Assembly: GCA_945787495.1 (NCBI GenBank)
Contig: CALZIL010000006.1
Span: forward strand, 1-36,667
DNA: 36,667 nt
Source of the DNA: an uncultured Afifella sp.
GTDB lineage: Bacteria > Pseudomonadota > Alphaproteobacteria > Rhizobiales > Afifellaceae
Direction of reading: 5' to 3'
Part shown: in pieces, positions 7,784-15,428 of the stretch
Position numbering within the stretch: position 1 is the first letter of the stretch
Layout: every line of letters starts with the position of its first letter
The notes under the pieces: generated by a model
What the model was told of the DNA's origin: nothing
Seen by the model: the letters and a program-made list of their open reading frames with translations, nothing else
Database searches by the model: none
Made by a program: the position numbers and the translations under genes

Positions 7784-8051
7784 CAAGGTTATCGCTCGGC
7801 GGTCCGCCGGGGCCGGAATAATCGGATTTCCAGGCATCGTCGCGCCGCGATATCCAGTGCGCCGCGATCACGGCGATCAGCACCGTGACGAGGCTGACGA
7901 CGAACAATTGCCAGGTCTGGGAGAAAAACAACCGCCAGAAGATCGTCACGACGACACCAAGCAACGCGGCCCGGATGGCTGAACCAAGCGGCGAGCGGCC
8001 AACGAGGATGAATTCAAGCAATGCGTTTCGCCCCCCTGTTTCTCCCGTCAT
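7776..8051 (-). CDS. small membrane protein, function unknown
   Basis: About 91 residues with two probable membrane segments (around 25-42 and 48-66, rich in V, L, I, F and W). A polar C-terminal tail ends in DNLDG. The start is uncertain: the ATG at 8051 gives MTGETGGRN, while the frame stays open to 8069. It follows another small membrane protein gene on the same strand by 35 bases and overlaps ridA by 8 bases. No family is recognised; it may act with its membrane-protein neighbour. Confidence 0.6.
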   Translation of the reverse strand: MTGETGGRNALLEFILVGRSPLGSAIRAALLGVVVTIFWRLFFSQTWQLFVVSLVTVLIAVIAAHWISRRDDAWKSDYSGPGGPPSDNLDG

Positions 8052-8086
8052 CAAGCCAGGCAGCGGCAACCGAGCTGGCCGCGCGG

Positions 8087-8359
8087 CTATTCAGCGCGCT
8101 CGCTCTTGCCCGGGTCAAATCCGCGAAGGACATAACCGATTATGCCGCCAAGAAGCGTCGCAATGACCTCACGCGAGATATAGTCGAGCGAGGCCAAGGC
8201 GACAATCACAGGCAACACCAAAGCGAGCCCAAGTGCCTGGATATTCCTGGGCCCCCATCCGGTCTTTTGTTTCCGCCAGACAATCGCAATTCCGGTTACC
8301 AGCAAAATCACCGCGAAAAGCATGCCGAGATTGGTATTGCTAATCCAAGTCTCAATCAT
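8087..8359 (-). CDS. small membrane protein, function unknown
   Basis: 90 residues with two probable membrane segments, around 10-28 and 44-60, and a polar charged tail ending GKSERAE. The start at 8359 lies 4 bases past the leuD stop and has GGGAA just upstream, so it is part of the argC-leuD operon. It has no motif I can assign. In the operon it is followed by a second small membrane protein and ridA. Confidence 0.65.
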   Translation of the reverse strand: MIETWISNTNLGMLFAVILLVTGIAIVWRKQKTGWGPRNIQALGLALVLPVIVALASLDYISREVIATLLGGIIGYVLRGFDPGKSERAE

Positions 8360-8363
8360 TTCC

Positions 8364-8969
8364 CTACACCCACGGTCGTTCCTCGTTCATGACCGCTTCG
8401 AATGTATCGACCTTTTCCGCCTTTTCCATGGTCAGGCCGATATCGTCCAGGCCGTTGAGCAGGCAGTGCTTCTTGAAGGCTTCGATTTCAAACGTCACGA
8501 CGCCGCCATCCGGCCCGCGGATTTCCTGGGCTTCCAGATCAACGCTCAGCGTCGCATTGGCGCCGCGTTCGGCGTCATCCATGAGCTTTTCCAGATCTTC
8601 CGGCGATACGATCGCCGGCAAAACGCCGTTCTTGAAGCAGTTGTTGTAGAAAATATCGGCGAACGAGGTGGAGATCACGCAGGTGATGCCGAAATCCTTC
8701 AGCGCCCAAGGCGCGTGTTCGCGGCTCGAGCCGCAGCCGAAATTATCATCCGCGACAATGATCTTGGCGTTACGATAGGCCGGTTTGTTGAGGACAAAAT
8801 CCGGGTTCTCCGAGCCGTCATCCTTGTAGCGCATCTCCGAAAACAGCGCGCTGCCCAGGCCCGTGCGCTTGATGGTTTTGAGGTACTGCTTGGGAATGAT
8901 CATGTCGGTGTCGACATTGACGATCGGCATCGGCGCGGCGACTGCCGTCAGCGTGGTGAACTTGTCCAT
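8364..8969 (-). CDS. leuD: 3-isopropylmalate dehydratase small subunit
   Basis: Small subunit of the LeuCD isomerase, which converts 2- to 3-isopropylmalate; it carries the swivelling substrate-recognition domain. The 201-residue length is standard. Diagnostic segments: [16 protein letters not shown] near the N terminus, then [14 protein letters not shown] and [15 protein letters not shown]. The ATG at 8969 opens at [10 protein letters not shown], as in other proteobacterial LeuD. It lies 21 bases downstream of argC on the same strand and 4 bases upstream of a small membrane protein gene. The large subunit gene leuC is 2.2 kb away in its own transcription unit. Confidence 0.96.
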   Translation of the reverse strand: MDKFTTLTAVAAPMPIVNVDTDMIIPKQYLKTIKRTGLGSALFSEMRYKDDGSENPDFVLNKPAYRNAKIIVADDNFGCGSSREHAPWALKDFGITCVISTSFADIFYNNCFKNGVLPAIVSPEDLEKLMDDAERGANATLSVDLEAQEIRGPDGGVVTFEIEAFKKHCLLNGLDDIGLTMEKAEKVDTFEAVMNEERPWV

Positions 8970-8990
8970 GACTGTGCTTCTTTCCGTTTG

Positions 8991-9944
8991 TTACGCCGCG
9001 ATCGGCAGTTCGAGGCCGGCCGTCTGGTCGGCGCCGATCATGATGTTGAGGTTCTGCACCGCTGCGCCCGAAGCGCCCTTGCCGAGATTGTCATAGACCG
9101 CCACCAGCAGCGCTTGGCCGCGCTCGTCATTGGCGAAAACATGCAGCCGCATGCCGTTGCTGCCGTTGAGTGCCTGCGGGTCAAGTTCGGCGGCGCGCTC
9201 AGTTGGTTCATAAGGCGCCACACTGACGAAGCCATCGTCGCCGAAATGCTCCGCCAGGCAGGCGGCGAGATCGCTGCCGGTGGCCGGTTTGGCCAGGTCA
9301 CCGAGGAAGACCGGCACGGTCCCGAGCATGCCTTGCGCATAATTGCCGACCGCCGGGGCGAACAGCGGCTCGCGGCCAAGGCCTGAATAATACAGCATTT
9401 CCGGCAGGTGCTTGTGGGCGAAGGTCAGGCCATAGGGCATGAACGGATTGGCGTCCGCGCCGGCCGCCTCATAGGCTTCGATCATCTGCCGCCCGCCGCC
9501 GGAATAGCCCGAAACGGCGCTATAGACGACCGGATGGTCGGCCGGCAGGATGCCCGCCGTGACCAGCGGCCGCACCAGCGCGATCAACCCTTGCGGATAG
9601 CAGCCGGGATTGGCGACGAAGCGCGCCCCGGCAATCCGCGCGGCCTGGTCCGGCGTCATTTCGGCAAAGCCATAGACCCAGTCCGGCGCCGTCCGGTGCG
9701 CGCTGGAGGCATCGATCACCCGCGTTGAGGCATCCTCGATCATCGCCACCGCCGCGCGCGCCGCCTTATCCGGCAGGCACAGGATTGCAATGTCGGCGCT
9801 GTTCAGCAGTTCGCGCCGCGTGTCGTCGTCCTTGCGCTTCTCGGCATCGATGGCGATCAGCGACACGTCGGAGCGCGCCGCCAACCGCTCGCGGATCTGC
9901 AGGCCGGTCGTGCCGGCTTCGCCATCGATAAAGACCGTGGTCAT
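8991..9944 (-). CDS. argC: N-acetyl-gamma-glutamyl-phosphate reductase, type 2
   Basis: NADPH-dependent third step of arginine synthesis. The 317-residue length and sequence ([16 protein letters not shown] at the N terminus) place it in the shorter type 2 branch of ArgC. The catalytic cysteine is C115 in [10 protein letters not shown], and [12 protein letters not shown] is the conserved substrate loop. The start is set at the ATG at 9944; the preceding in-frame GTG (9947) is less likely. The leader contains a run of eight T (coding strand) right before the start, with AGGGA before the run, so the Shine-Dalgarno is at a long spacing. It is the first gene of the argC-leuD-ridA operon. Confidence 0.94.
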   Translation of the reverse strand: MTTVFIDGEAGTTGLQIRERLAARSDVSLIAIDAEKRKDDDTRRELLNSADIAILCLPDKAARAAVAMIEDASTRVIDASSAHRTAPDWVYGFAEMTPDQAARIAGARFVANPGCYPQGLIALVRPLVTAGILPADHPVVYSAVSGYSGGGRQMIEAYEAAGADANPFMPYGLTFAHKHLPEMLYYSGLGREPLFAPAVGNYAQGMLGTVPVFLGDLAKPATGSDLAACLAEHFGDDGFVSVAPYEPTERAAELDPQALNGSNGMRLHVFANDERGQALLVAVYDNLGKGASGAAVQNLNIMIGADQTAGLELPIAA

Positions 9945-10041
9945 CACAAAAAAAATCCCTTGGCCGCGATCGTTGGTAATACCAGGCGGCCGGATCGGCG
10001 CTGTCTATCATTTGCGTGGGACCTTTGTCACGGCCCCCGAA

Positions 10042-10473
10042 CTATCCGGCTTTCGCCTCCAACGCCTCCATATCGGCGTCCGACAGACCGAAATGATGGC
10101 CGATCTCATGCACCAGCACATGCGTCACGATAGCGCTCAACGTCTCCTCGTGCTCGGCCCAGTAATCGAGGATCGGCCGGCGGTAGAGCCAGACCCGGTT
10201 GGCCATTGCCCCGGAGGGCGGCACCGCATCGGCATGGGCGAGGCCGACGCCCTCAAACAGGCCGAGCAGGTCGAACGGCGTTTCCGCCTTCAGGTCAGCG
10301 AGCACGTCGTCGTCGGGGAAATCGGCAACGGCGAAGGTAACGACGCCGGCCAGCGCCCTGAAGTCGTCCGGCAGCGCTGCAAAGGCAGCTTCCGCCAGCG
10401 CCGAAAATTCGTCAAGCGTGGGGGCCTGGCGGCCGCTCCAGTCCCGGGAGTCCAAAATCGGATCGGAAATCAT
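10042..10473 (-). CDS. metallopeptidase-like protein with HEXXH motif (zincin-type, DUF1025/PF06262-like)
   Basis: A 143-residue cytosolic protein of the small zincin-like family. The zinc motif is H122-E123-x-x-H126 within VHEIGHHFGLSDADM, where the third ligand is expected just after the FGLSD segment. The upstream part has the conserved IFLYRRPI-like stretch (here VWLYRRPILDYW), typical of this family. The biological substrate of these proteins is not established. The start at 10473 follows the upstream gene's stop by 3 bases, so both are in one minus-strand transcript. A hydrolytic role is inferred only from the motif. Confidence 0.82.
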   Translation of the reverse strand: MISDPILDSRDWSGRQAPTLDEFSALAEAAFAALPDDFRALAGVVTFAVADFPDDDVLADLKAETPFDLLGLFEGVGLAHADAVPPSGAMANRVWLYRRPILDYWAEHEETLSAIVTHVLVHEIGHHFGLSDADMEALEAKAG

Positions 10474-10476
10474 GGC

Positions 10477-10725
10477 TCAAAAATAGGTCCTGGCCAGATA
10501 CCAGATCAGGACGATGACGAAGATCACCGCCAGCCCGCGGCCGACCCGCCGGCCCCAGATCTCGGCGGCATCGTCCTCAGGCGCATCGGCCCCGGCGAAA
10601 TGGTCGCGGGCGCGGTTGGCCGTGCGCACAAAAGACGAGGTGCCGATCACCTCGCTCTGATCGCCGATCCGCTCCAGATCCTTTCGCGCCTCAGCGGCGG
10701 TTTTGTCGTGGTCGGGCTTTGCCAT
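10477..10725 (-). CDS. small tail-anchored membrane protein, function unknown
   Basis: 82 residues. The N-terminal 60 residues are polar and charged (KPDHDKTAAEARKDLERIGD). The last 20 are a single hydrophobic segment (LAVIFVIVLIWYLA) ending RTYF, so the protein is probably tail-anchored with its N terminus in the cytoplasm. The ATG at 10725 is preferred over 10761 because the earlier part is out of character. It lies just upstream of the zincin gene (3-base gap). No family is recognised, though such tail-anchored genes beside this metallopeptidase look like a conserved pair in Rhizobiales (an impression, not a checked result). Confidence 0.68.
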   Translation of the reverse strand: MAKPDHDKTAAEARKDLERIGDQSEVIGTSSFVRTANRARDHFAGADAPEDDAAEIWGRRVGRGLAVIFVIVLIWYLARTYF

Positions 10726-10795
10726 GGCGCCAGTCTGCCACGGGCAATCGGCCCATCGCAAAAAATATTTCAGCAGCTTTGAACCAAACCGGCAT

Positions 10796-10871
10796 TCACC
10801 GCGTCGAAGAGAGTGAAGACGCTTTCCTCCTCCCGTCCAACTGCCCCGCGCCCCGGCGCGGGGGTTTTTTT
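10796..10871 (+). ncRNA. small RNA copy 1 with anti-Shine-Dalgarno loop (cuckoo/alpha-r14-like)
   Basis: The 3' half is a strong rho-independent terminator (10844-10871). Directly before it, GACG (10818-10821) and CGTC (10834-10837) can pair to expose the 12-base loop CTTTCCTCCTCC, which carries two overlapping CCUCC anti-Shine-Dalgarno motifs. Rhizobiales have a known group of multicopy two-hairpin RNAs with this loop (alpha-r14, 'cuckoo RNAs'), thought to bind ribosome-binding sites. Assignment rests on this architecture and on a second copy 266 bases away. An alternative stem GCGTC/GACGC (10801-10805 with 10818-10822) would compete. The 5' end is not defined, since I found no clear promoter. 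Confidence 0.62.
10844..10871 (+). terminator. rho-independent terminator of small RNA copy 1
   Basis: CCCCGCG (10844-10850) pairs with CGCGGGG (10857-10863), loop CCCCGG, followed after one G by seven T (10865-10871). Orientation is unambiguous (plus strand), and no protein gene on the plus strand ends upstream, which is why a small RNA is proposed. Confidence 0.85.
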
Positions 10872-11061
10872 ATCGCCACTGGCAGAAATCAGCGAATTGG
10901 CCGGCGAGACCCACCTCGGGAAATCGCGCGACAGGTCAACGGGTTACGCCACAATCGGTTTTAGCGCCAATGGGGATATCGGATGAGATATTCGATACGA
11001 ATGTGCGGAATCTCACATTCAACATTGGTTGGCTTGTCCATGGTTGGAACGAATCCGGAGG

Positions 11062-11138
11062 TTGTCCGGCGAATATCGGCGAAGACGCTTTCCCCCTCCC
11101 GTCCAACTGCCCCGCGCTCCGCCGCGGGGTCTTTTTTT
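11062..11138 (+). ncRNA. small RNA copy 2 with anti-Shine-Dalgarno loop (cuckoo/alpha-r14-like)
   Basis: Same architecture as the copy upstream: GACG/CGTC stem with loop CTTTCCCCCTCC, then a terminator hairpin. The loop keeps one CCUCC but one T is C, so pairing to a GGAGG target would differ from copy 1. The terminator T run overlaps the stop codon of the opposing leuC gene, so the RNA is transcribed convergently into leuC. GGAAC at 11046-11050 resembles the -35 element of EcfG-type general stress sigma factors, but I find no matching -10, so the promoter is open. Confidence 0.6.
11110..11138 (+). terminator. rho-independent terminator of small RNA copy 2
   Basis: CCCCGCG (11110-11116) pairs with CGCGGGG (11123-11129), loop CTCCGC, followed by TC and seven T (11132-11138). 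The last two T of the run are antisense to the leuC stop codon (11137-11139). Confidence 0.85.
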
Positions 11139-12543
11139 ATTGCCACTCGCGGATATCGACGAAATGGCCGGCGATCGCCGCCGCCGCCGCCATGGCCGGC
11201 GAGACGAGATGCGAGCGCCCCTTGAAGCCCTGACGGCCTTCAAAGTTGCGGTTCGATGTCGAGGCGCAGCGTTCTTCAGGCTCCAGCTTATCAGCATTCA
11301 TGGCAAGGCACATGGAGCAGCCCGGCTCACGCCAGTCAAAACCGGCTGCCCTGAAGATCGCGTCCAGGCCCTCCGCTTCCGCCTGTGCCTTGACCAGACC
11401 GGAACCGGGCACGACCATGGCACCGACGTTTTCATTGACGTGCCGGCCCTCGACCACCGCCGCGGCGGCGCGCAGATCCTCGATCCTGCCATTGGTGCAC
11501 GACCCGATGAACACCCGGTCGAGCCGGATGTCGGTCATTTTCGTGCCCGGCGCCAGGCCCATATATTGCAGCGCCCGCCACTTTGAATTGCGCCGGTTTT
11601 CGTCAGTGATCTCATCGGGATCGGGCACGGTGCCGGTGATGGCGACGACGTCTTCAGGCGAAGAGCCCCAGGTGACGATCGGCGGCAGATTGGCTGCGTC
11701 GAGCCGCACTTCGGCGTCGAAATGCGCGCCTTCATCGCTCGGCAGGTTTTGCCAGTAGGCCAGCGCCTTGTCCCAGTCCGCGCCCCTGGGCGCCCGTGGC
11801 CGGTCCTTTATATAGGCGAAGGTCTTTTCGTCCGGCGCAATCATGCCGGCCCGCGCGCCGCCCTCGATCGTCATGTTGCAGACCGTCATCCGGCCTTCCA
11901 TGGACAGTGCCCGGATCGCCTCGCCGGCAAATTCGATGACATGGCCGGTGCCGCCGGCGGTGCCGATCTCGCCGATGATCGCCAGGATGATGTCTTTCGC
12001 CGTAACGCCCACCGGCAATGCGCCGTCGACGGTGACGCGCATGTTCTTGGCCTTGTTCTGGATCAGCGTCTGCGTCGCCAGCACATGTTCCACCTCCGAG
12101 GTGCCGATGCCGTGCGCCAGCGCCCCGAAGGCGCCATGGGTGGAGGTGTGACTGTCGCCGCACACGATGGTCATGCCCGGCAGAGTGAAGCCCTGTTCGG
12201 GACCGACAATGTGGACAATGCCCTGGCGTTCGTCGGTCTCGTTGAAATATTCGACGCCGAAATCGGCGGCGTTCTTGGCCATCGCCTCGACCTGGATCGC
12301 CGATTCCGGGTCGTCAATGCCGTGGCTGCGGTCGGTCGTCGGCACATTGTGATCGACGACGGCCAGCGTCTTGTCCGGCGCCCGAACAGTGCGGCCGGTC
12401 AGGCGCAGGCCTTCAAACGCCTGCGGGCTGGTCACTTCATGGACCAGATGCCGGTCGATATAGATCAGGCAGGTGCCGTCCTCGGCCTCATCGACCAGAT
12501 GGTCGGCCCAGATTTTGTCGTAAAGGGTTTTCGGCGCGCTCAT
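11137..12543 (-). CDS. leuC: 3-isopropylmalate dehydratase large subunit
   Basis: [4Fe-4S] aconitase-family subunit of isopropylmalate isomerase, acting with LeuD. 468 residues, normal length. The cluster ligands are C349 (FIGSCTNGR), C409 and C412 (GCSMCLAMN), aligned with the E. coli positions 347/407/410. [15 protein letters not shown] at about 128-141 is the conserved substrate loop. The ATG at 12543 opens [10 protein letters not shown]. It has its own probable promoter and is separated from leuD by argC and others. The stop codon lies within the terminator T run of an opposing small RNA, and I see no separate leuC terminator on the minus strand. Confidence 0.97.
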   Translation of the reverse strand: MSAPKTLYDKIWADHLVDEAEDGTCLIYIDRHLVHEVTSPQAFEGLRLTGRTVRAPDKTLAVVDHNVPTTDRSHGIDDPESAIQVEAMAKNAADFGVEYFNETDERQGIVHIVGPEQGFTLPGMTIVCGDSHTSTHGAFGALAHGIGTSEVEHVLATQTLIQNKAKNMRVTVDGALPVGVTAKDIILAIIGEIGTAGGTGHVIEFAGEAIRALSMEGRMTVCNMTIEGGARAGMIAPDEKTFAYIKDRPRAPRGADWDKALAYWQNLPSDEGAHFDAEVRLDAANLPPIVTWGSSPEDVVAITGTVPDPDEITDENRRNSKWRALQYMGLAPGTKMTDIRLDRVFIGSCTNGRIEDLRAAAAVVEGRHVNENVGAMVVPGSGLVKAQAEAEGLDAIFRAAGFDWREPGCSMCLAMNADKLEPEERCASTSNRNFEGRQGFKGRSHLVSPAMAAAAAIAGHFVDIREWQ

Positions 12544-12584
12544 CGGGCGGCTCTTTCATCTTGCAAGTGGGAACGTTGCGCCTG

Positions 12585-12614
12585 ATATGCATGAGGTGCG
12601 TGGCGCCGGTCAAG
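12585..12614 (-). promoter_or_regulatory. probable leuC promoter
   Basis: On the minus strand, CTTGAC (12609-12614) and GCATAT (12585-12590) are 18 bases apart, close to the alphaproteobacterial sigma-70 consensus. The leader to the leuC ATG is about 35 bases, and I see no attenuator peptide in it. Confidence 0.5.
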
Positions 12615-12645
12615 CGGCGTGCGCTGACGTATCGAGGTCGACCGC

Positions 12646-13413
12646 ATGCTCATTCGCAGCACCCTAATTGCGCTCACCATCCTGACTTGCCTGAGGGCAT
12701 TCGCGCCCGAGCCTGCAAGCGCCGCCGAGCCGGAGCGGAATTGCCGGAAAATCACGCACCAATCCGCTTCCTATGTCGCCTGCGCCTTCGACCTTCGCCA
12801 GCACGATTTGCGGCTTTTTCTCAATGACGCAGACGGCGCGCCCTATGGCTCGTTCCGTGCCCTGAAGGGTGATCTTTCAAGGCAGGGCATGGCGCTGCCC
12901 TTTGCCATGAATGGCGGCATGTATCACCGCGACCGCTCGCCGGTCGGCTATTATGTCGAAGGCCGCCGCAAGTTGAAGGAGGCGATCACCGGCCCCGGCC
13001 CGGGCAATTTCCACATGCGGCCGAACGGCATTTTCTTCATTGAAGGCGATACCGCCAGCGTGATGGAAACGCGGGCCTTTTTGAAACGCAACCGGCGGCC
13101 CGACTATGCCACCCAGTCCGGCCCGATGCTGGTGATCGACGGCAAGCTGCATCCGCGTTTCATCGCCGGATCGGACTTCAAGAAACGCCGCAACGGCGTC
13201 GGCATCATCAACCGCCACGAAGTCGTCTTTGCGATCTCGAACTCAGCCGTCAGCTTCCATGACTTCGCGACGCTTTTCCGCGACAAGCTGGCCTGCCGCA
13301 ACGCGCTGTTTCTGGACGGCACCATATCCAGCCTGCACGCGCCGGAGATCGGCCGTGCCGATTTCCTCTTCCCCGTCGGTCCGATCATCGGCGTGGTTGA
13401 AAGGGCGGAATAG
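12646..13413 (+). CDS. exported phosphodiester glycosidase-like (NAGPA/DUF2233) protein
   Basis: 255 residues with an N-terminal signal peptide (basic start, hydrophobic core LIALTILTCL, cleavage probably after ASA near residue 26), so it acts in the periplasm. The body shows the NAGPA/DUF2233 pattern: FAMNGGMYHRDRSPVGYYVE near residue 86, RPNGIFFIE near 126, a QSGPMLVIDGK strand, and the C-terminal FLDGTISSLHAP. In eukaryotes the domain uncovers mannose-6-phosphate; in bacteria it is linked to exopolysaccharide and cell-wall sugar linkages, with substrates mostly unknown. GAGGT lies 8 bases before the ATG. It is divergent from leuC and stands alone. Confidence 0.82.
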   Translation: MLIRSTLIALTILTCLRAFAPEPASAAEPERNCRKITHQSASYVACAFDLRQHDLRLFLNDADGAPYGSFRALKGDLSRQGMALPFAMNGGMYHRDRSPVGYYVEGRRKLKEAITGPGPGNFHMRPNGIFFIEGDTASVMETRAFLKRNRRPDYATQSGPMLVIDGKLHPRFIAGSDFKKRRNGVGIINRHEVVFAISNSAVSFHDFATLFRDKLACRNALFLDGTISSLHAPEIGRADFLFPVGPIIGVVERAE

Positions 13414-13588
13414 GGCCGCCGCACACAAAAGCATTCTCATCTGCAATACATCCCACGACCGCTTGGGAGAATAATTGGACAGGCTGGCAATATCCGCTCA
13501 GGTCCGCTTGGCGCCGATTGTGTTGGTGAACTATTCCCTCTGCCACAAAAAGACGTTCAGGCGTCGCCGTGATGCAGCCTTGTGGAAC

Positions 13589-14035
13589 TTATGATCTGTG
13601 CGACTCCAGATAACGTCTGACTTTTTCCAGGATTGGCAAGGCCATTTCCAACTCCTTGTCTGACAGTTCTGCGGAGACATCAGCAACGAGCGGACCGACG
13701 CATTGCACACACCGCGCCCGCATTTTTCGGCCGGCTTCGGTGATACTGACGAGCTTGCCCCGTCCATCCCGTGGATCTGCGACAATCCTCACAAGATCGC
13801 GTTTTTCAAGGCGCTGCAACGTATTGGTCATGGCCCCTTTGGTCACCTGGAAGGCATTGGCAAGTTGCAACGGGCTCCACTCATCACCCAGGCGCACCAG
13901 GTGATTCAGCACACCGAACTGTGACACTTTCAGGCCATCGGGCAAGCCGCGTTCCAGTCGGTTACGGGCCAATTGCTCGATTATTCCTATTTCGGTGAAC
14001 AATCGAAATGCAGGCGGGTCTTCAACCGGATTCAC
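13589..14035 (-). CDS. MarR family transcriptional regulator (nitroreductase operon)
   Basis: 148 residues with a winged-helix fold: SPLQLANAFQVTKGAMTNTLQRLEKRDLV is the recognition region and DPRDGRGKLVSIT is the wing hallmark. The start is GTG at 14035, 3 bases after the nitroreductase stop, so the regulator is the second gene of the operon it probably controls. The only Shine-Dalgarno-like sequence is weak (GCGAG), consistent with coupled translation. Two cysteines lie in the dimerisation helix (RCVQC), again a possible thiol sensor, which is inference. The best candidate binding sites are the paired TAGTT...AAC sequences in the promoter region at 15215-15254. Confidence 0.88.
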   Translation of the reverse strand: MNPVEDPPAFRLFTEIGIIEQLARNRLERGLPDGLKVSQFGVLNHLVRLGDEWSPLQLANAFQVTKGAMTNTLQRLEKRDLVRIVADPRDGRGKLVSITEAGRKMRARCVQCVGPLVADVSAELSDKELEMALPILEKVRRYLESHRS

Positions 14036-14038
14036 GCG

Positions 14039-15187
14039 TCAACTCGCTTTAAGTCTCGTTTTCAGCGGCCAGCGCGGGGCCGGGCCGACGGTCTTAGCAT
14101 AACCAAGCCGGGCCAGCATTTGCACGCGTTCGTCGGGCTGGTCGGTCAACCAGTCATGAGCCTTTTCATAGTAAGGCGCCATCGCTGGATATTCCTGCAA
14201 GGCTTGGCTCATCGGCTGCACGGCAAGACCATCGGTGGTCGCCCGGAGGGCGACCCGCATATAGGCCCGACCGGCCTCGATCTGCGCAGTCCGGTCATTG
14301 CCAAGGGTGTTGATCCAGACAAAGCCCATCGATATCATCGCCCCCTTTTCGATCATGTCGAGACCCATCTGAAATGAACGCGAGGCCGGATCGGACAGGC
14401 CTTCGCGGGTCAGCATGCCGGTCAGTTTCAGGGCTTCCAGGAGTGGCCCGCCCAAGCTGATGCCATCGGGATTGGCCTCGATCTCCGCGCGCCCAATCCG
14501 CATAAGTTGGATGCTCTCCCAGTGGGCCTCGGGCGTTTTCATTTCGCCGAACATGGCATCTCTCGTTAGCATCCTCAGATCATTCAGGCGCGCGGCTTGC
14601 CCGGTTGTTCCAACCCGGACGTTGGCCGAAGCCGCCTCGTGCAAATGCTGCAAGATGTCATCGCCGATGGCCCGGCCTTCATCGTAAGGGTTCCGGTTGG
14701 TGTGACGGTTTAGAACCTGAGCAAAAAGCGGGTCTGGCATCAGCTCACCCGCTTTCGCCAGCGAAAGGTGAGCAATCGGGCGATCGTCCAAGGCGTCAGT
14801 CGATCCACCTTCGGGGAAGACCCGGATTACGGCGTGGTAGCCTTGATCCCGAGCAGCAAGCGAGAACAGTTCCAGGAAGCAGCCAAGTCCGATCACGATC
14901 TGCCGGCTAAACGGGTCGGTTGCCGGAAGCAGCCTGTCGAGGTCGCACGTCAGCACCGCCTCGGTGTCGCTTTTCAGTTCGACGAGCCAGGGCTGGCGGT
15001 TGTGGGGGTTCGGCGCCAGGATGGCGTACGAAAGGGACCGCCGCATGGGGTCGGAATAAAGCGACCCGGCTTTCAGCCAGGGCTTTAAAGCATCGGTTGG
15101 CGTCCGCGTAGCGACAAAGCCTACACCGCCCGCAGCGACGATGACACTCGCAGACCCGGCGATTTTGAGAAATGTACGCCTGTTCAT
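14039..15187 (-). CDS. Tat-exported nitroreductase-family protein
   Basis: About 382 residues. The N terminus MNRRTFLKIAGSASVIVAAG is a twin-arginine signal peptide (RRTFLK), so the folded, cofactor-loaded protein is probably exported to the periplasm. The body resembles the large nitroreductase-like FMN proteins (SYAILAPNPHNRQPWLVEL is the FMN-binding start; RHTNRNPYDEG follows). The usual redox partner for an exported nitroreductase is not known, so the reaction is uncertain. Three starts are possible; I choose the ATG at 15187 because GGAG lies 8 bases upstream and it begins at the Tat motif. The 15259 start would translate across the operator. It precedes a marR gene by 3 bases. Confidence 0.82.
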   Translation of the reverse strand: MNRRTFLKIAGSASVIVAAGGVGFVATRTPTDALKPWLKAGSLYSDPMRRSLSYAILAPNPHNRQPWLVELKSDTEAVLTCDLDRLLPATDPFSRQIVIGLGCFLELFSLAARDQGYHAVIRVFPEGGSTDALDDRPIAHLSLAKAGELMPDPLFAQVLNRHTNRNPYDEGRAIGDDILQHLHEAASANVRVGTTGQAARLNDLRMLTRDAMFGEMKTPEAHWESIQLMRIGRAEIEANPDGISLGGPLLEALKLTGMLTREGLSDPASRSFQMGLDMIEKGAMISMGFVWINTLGNDRTAQIEAGRAYMRVALRATTDGLAVQPMSQALQEYPAMAPYYEKAHDWLTDQPDERVQMLARLGYAKTVGPAPRWPLKTRLKAS

Positions 15188-15214
15188 ATCCATCTCTCCA
15201 CATTGGCCTCTATT

Positions 15215-15259
15215 TAGTTCACCGTTAAACCTTATATAGTTTAATGTTGAACTAATCAA
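15215..15259 (-). promoter_or_regulatory. nitroreductase-marR promoter with two operator half-repeats
   Basis: On the minus strand, TTGATT (15254-15259) and TATAAG (15231-15236) are separated by 17 bases. The spacer is filled by the palindrome TAGTTTAATGTTGAACTA (15237-15254, plus strand). A second related copy, TAGTTCACCGTTAAAC (15215-15230), lies just past the -10. The copies start 22 bases apart, two helical turns. This geometry fits direct repression by the MarR protein of the operon. Confidence 0.6.
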
Positions 15260-15265
15260 GGAGAA

Positions 15266-15337
15266 ATGTCGGCGGCCACGATTTGCATCCGTTTAGGCGC
15301 AAACCTCGACACGAGGCGTCGGGTCAGAGAGTTATAG
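15266..15337 (+). CDS. possible 23-residue peptide divergent from the nitroreductase gene
   Basis: ATG at 15266 with AAGGAG two bases before it, which is closer than usual; the product would read MSAATICIRL and end RRVREL. No sequence after the stop continues the frame. It could be a small peptide, or the surviving start of a divergent gene that once shared the operator region. Evidence is limited to the Shine-Dalgarno and position. Confidence 0.25.
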   Translation: MSAATICIRLGANLDTRRRVREL

Positions 15338-15428
15338 TGACGGCGTCCGTTTATTCCCGTCCATTGTATGTCCATATTGCGCGCCTCAGATCGAAACCCA
15401 AAAGCCGCATGTGGCAATTAAAACAGAC

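Larger units (their letters stand above)
10815..11147 (+). repeat. tandem pair of a ~66-base repeat (small RNA core)
   Basis: Copies at 10815-10880 and 11081-11147 begin GAAGACGCTTTCC and end GCCACT. The first 37 bases differ at one position (CCTCC versus CCCCC). The terminator stems differ in the loop and by one base near the T run, keeping the pairing. Weaker similarity continues about 35 bases upstream (TTGAACC...CCGG versus TTGGAAC...CCGG). The 200 bases between copies hold no supported gene. Confidence 0.8.

Noticed and set aside
11046-11070. EcfG-type stress promoter for small RNA copy 2 (GGAAC)
   Set aside because: No CGTT-like -10 at 16-17 bases, and copy 1 has only a weak equivalent; left as a remark.
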